From: Comamonas koreensis
GTDB taxonomy: Bacteria; Pseudomonadota; Gammaproteobacteria; Burkholderiales; Burkholderiaceae_C
DNA: 64,000 nt
Direction: 5' to 3'
NCBI RefSeq assembly: GCF_021026195.1
Contig: NZ_JAJNCT010000010.1
Coordinates: 248,001 to 312,000 of the forward strand
The translations under genes and the position numbers were made by a program. Position 1 is the stretch's first letter; every line of letters begins with the position of its first letter. Shown piece after piece: positions 63,933 through 64,000 of this stretch. Below the pieces are notes generated by a model. The model was not told where the DNA came from and searched no databases. It saw nothing but the letters and a program-made list of their open reading frames with translations.

Positions 63933-64000
63933 TGGTGCCTCGAGCCGGGATCGAACCGGCACGCCACTTTCGCGGCACGGGATTTTAAGTCCCGGGTGTC
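63933..64000 (-). tRNA. tRNA-Leu (anticodon TAA), cut by right edge
   Basis: Read on the minus strand this is the 3' part of a class II tRNA: anticodon stem-loop CGGGA-CTTAAAA-TCCCG (anticodon TAA, Leu UUA), a long variable arm GTGCCGCGAAAGTGGCGT-like, T-arm with GGTTCGATCCC, acceptor end GAGGCACCA with encoded CCA. The D-arm and 5' acceptor strand lie beyond the window. Confidence 0.92.

Noticed and set aside
63700-63978. Minus-strand 92-codon frame running over the tRNA-Leu.
   Set aside because: It overlaps the tRNA and the end of the alpha-CTD-like gene in antisense; no ribosome site or similarity.
63933-64000. The tRNA-Leu end as an integration site of a genomic island covering the tad locus.
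   Set aside because: No integrase gene and no direct repeat of the tRNA 3' end were seen in the window; composition of the tad genes is like the rest. Only the intergenic region is AT-rich.

Overview
The window is GC-rich DNA (AT-rich only in a few intergenic stretches) from a beta-proteobacterium. It is most likely a member of the Comamonadaceae (Comamonas/Delftia/Acidovorax type), judged from the porin, the TctC-type orphan binding protein, the BMP purine-transport cluster and general protein style; the genus is an inference. It looks chromosomal, ending in a tRNA-Leu cut by the right edge.

Left part (1-24 kb), mostly minus strand. It opens with housekeeping genes: an RhlE-type helicase (cut by the left edge), a YpfJ-type metallopeptidase and dcd. 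A purine-use region follows: guanine deaminase, and on the far side of a divergent HIT-family gene a minus-strand block reading ABC ATPase, two permeases, two tandem BMP-type lipoproteins, a Rieske oxygenase and an adenine/adenosine deaminase, headed by a LysR regulator. Together these would import nucleosides or bases and deaminate and possibly hydroxylate them. Next come a sensor protein with a degenerate GGDEF domain, a Crp/Fnr regulator with an FNR-like box in front of it, a porin behind a consensus sigma-54 promoter, psiF, a YebC-family gene, murI, a YgjP-type peptidase and small unknown genes.

Middle (23.5-39 kb). Two paralogous minus-strand genes encode very large exported proteins (1209 and 3239 aa). 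Both have a signal peptide, an N-terminal domain, a tandem array of ~92-residue two-cysteine repeats (5 and 27 copies) and a C-terminal region holding a duplicated domain. They also share a long, conserved upstream leader. This is the most striking coding structure in the window. A TerB/DUF697-like protein follows.

39-48.8 kb. A divergent IclR regulator faces a tightly packed plus-strand catabolic operon: cyclase-family hydrolase, acyl-CoA-synthetase-like enzyme, acyl-CoA dehydrogenase, SDR, TctC-type and ABC-type binding proteins, and an old-yellow-enzyme oxidoreductase. It probably takes up and degrades an organic acid through CoA esters; the substrate is not determinable from sequence alone.

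48.8-61.5 kb. A minus-strand Tad/Flp pilus locus carries flp, TadG/TadE-like proteins, a second small Flp-like pseudopilin, cpaB, the secretin cpaC, an FHA-CpaF fusion ATPase, tadB, tadC, a DUF192 gene, another TadE-like protein and a small secreted protein. Prepilin peptidase, TadZ/CpaE and TadD are not in the window. Beyond an AT-rich ~650-bp intergenic region that carries the flp promoter and two palindromes are an IS630-transposase-derived protein that has lost its catalytic glutamate, a small protein with two RNA-polymerase-alpha-CTD-like domains, and the partial tRNA-Leu(TAA).
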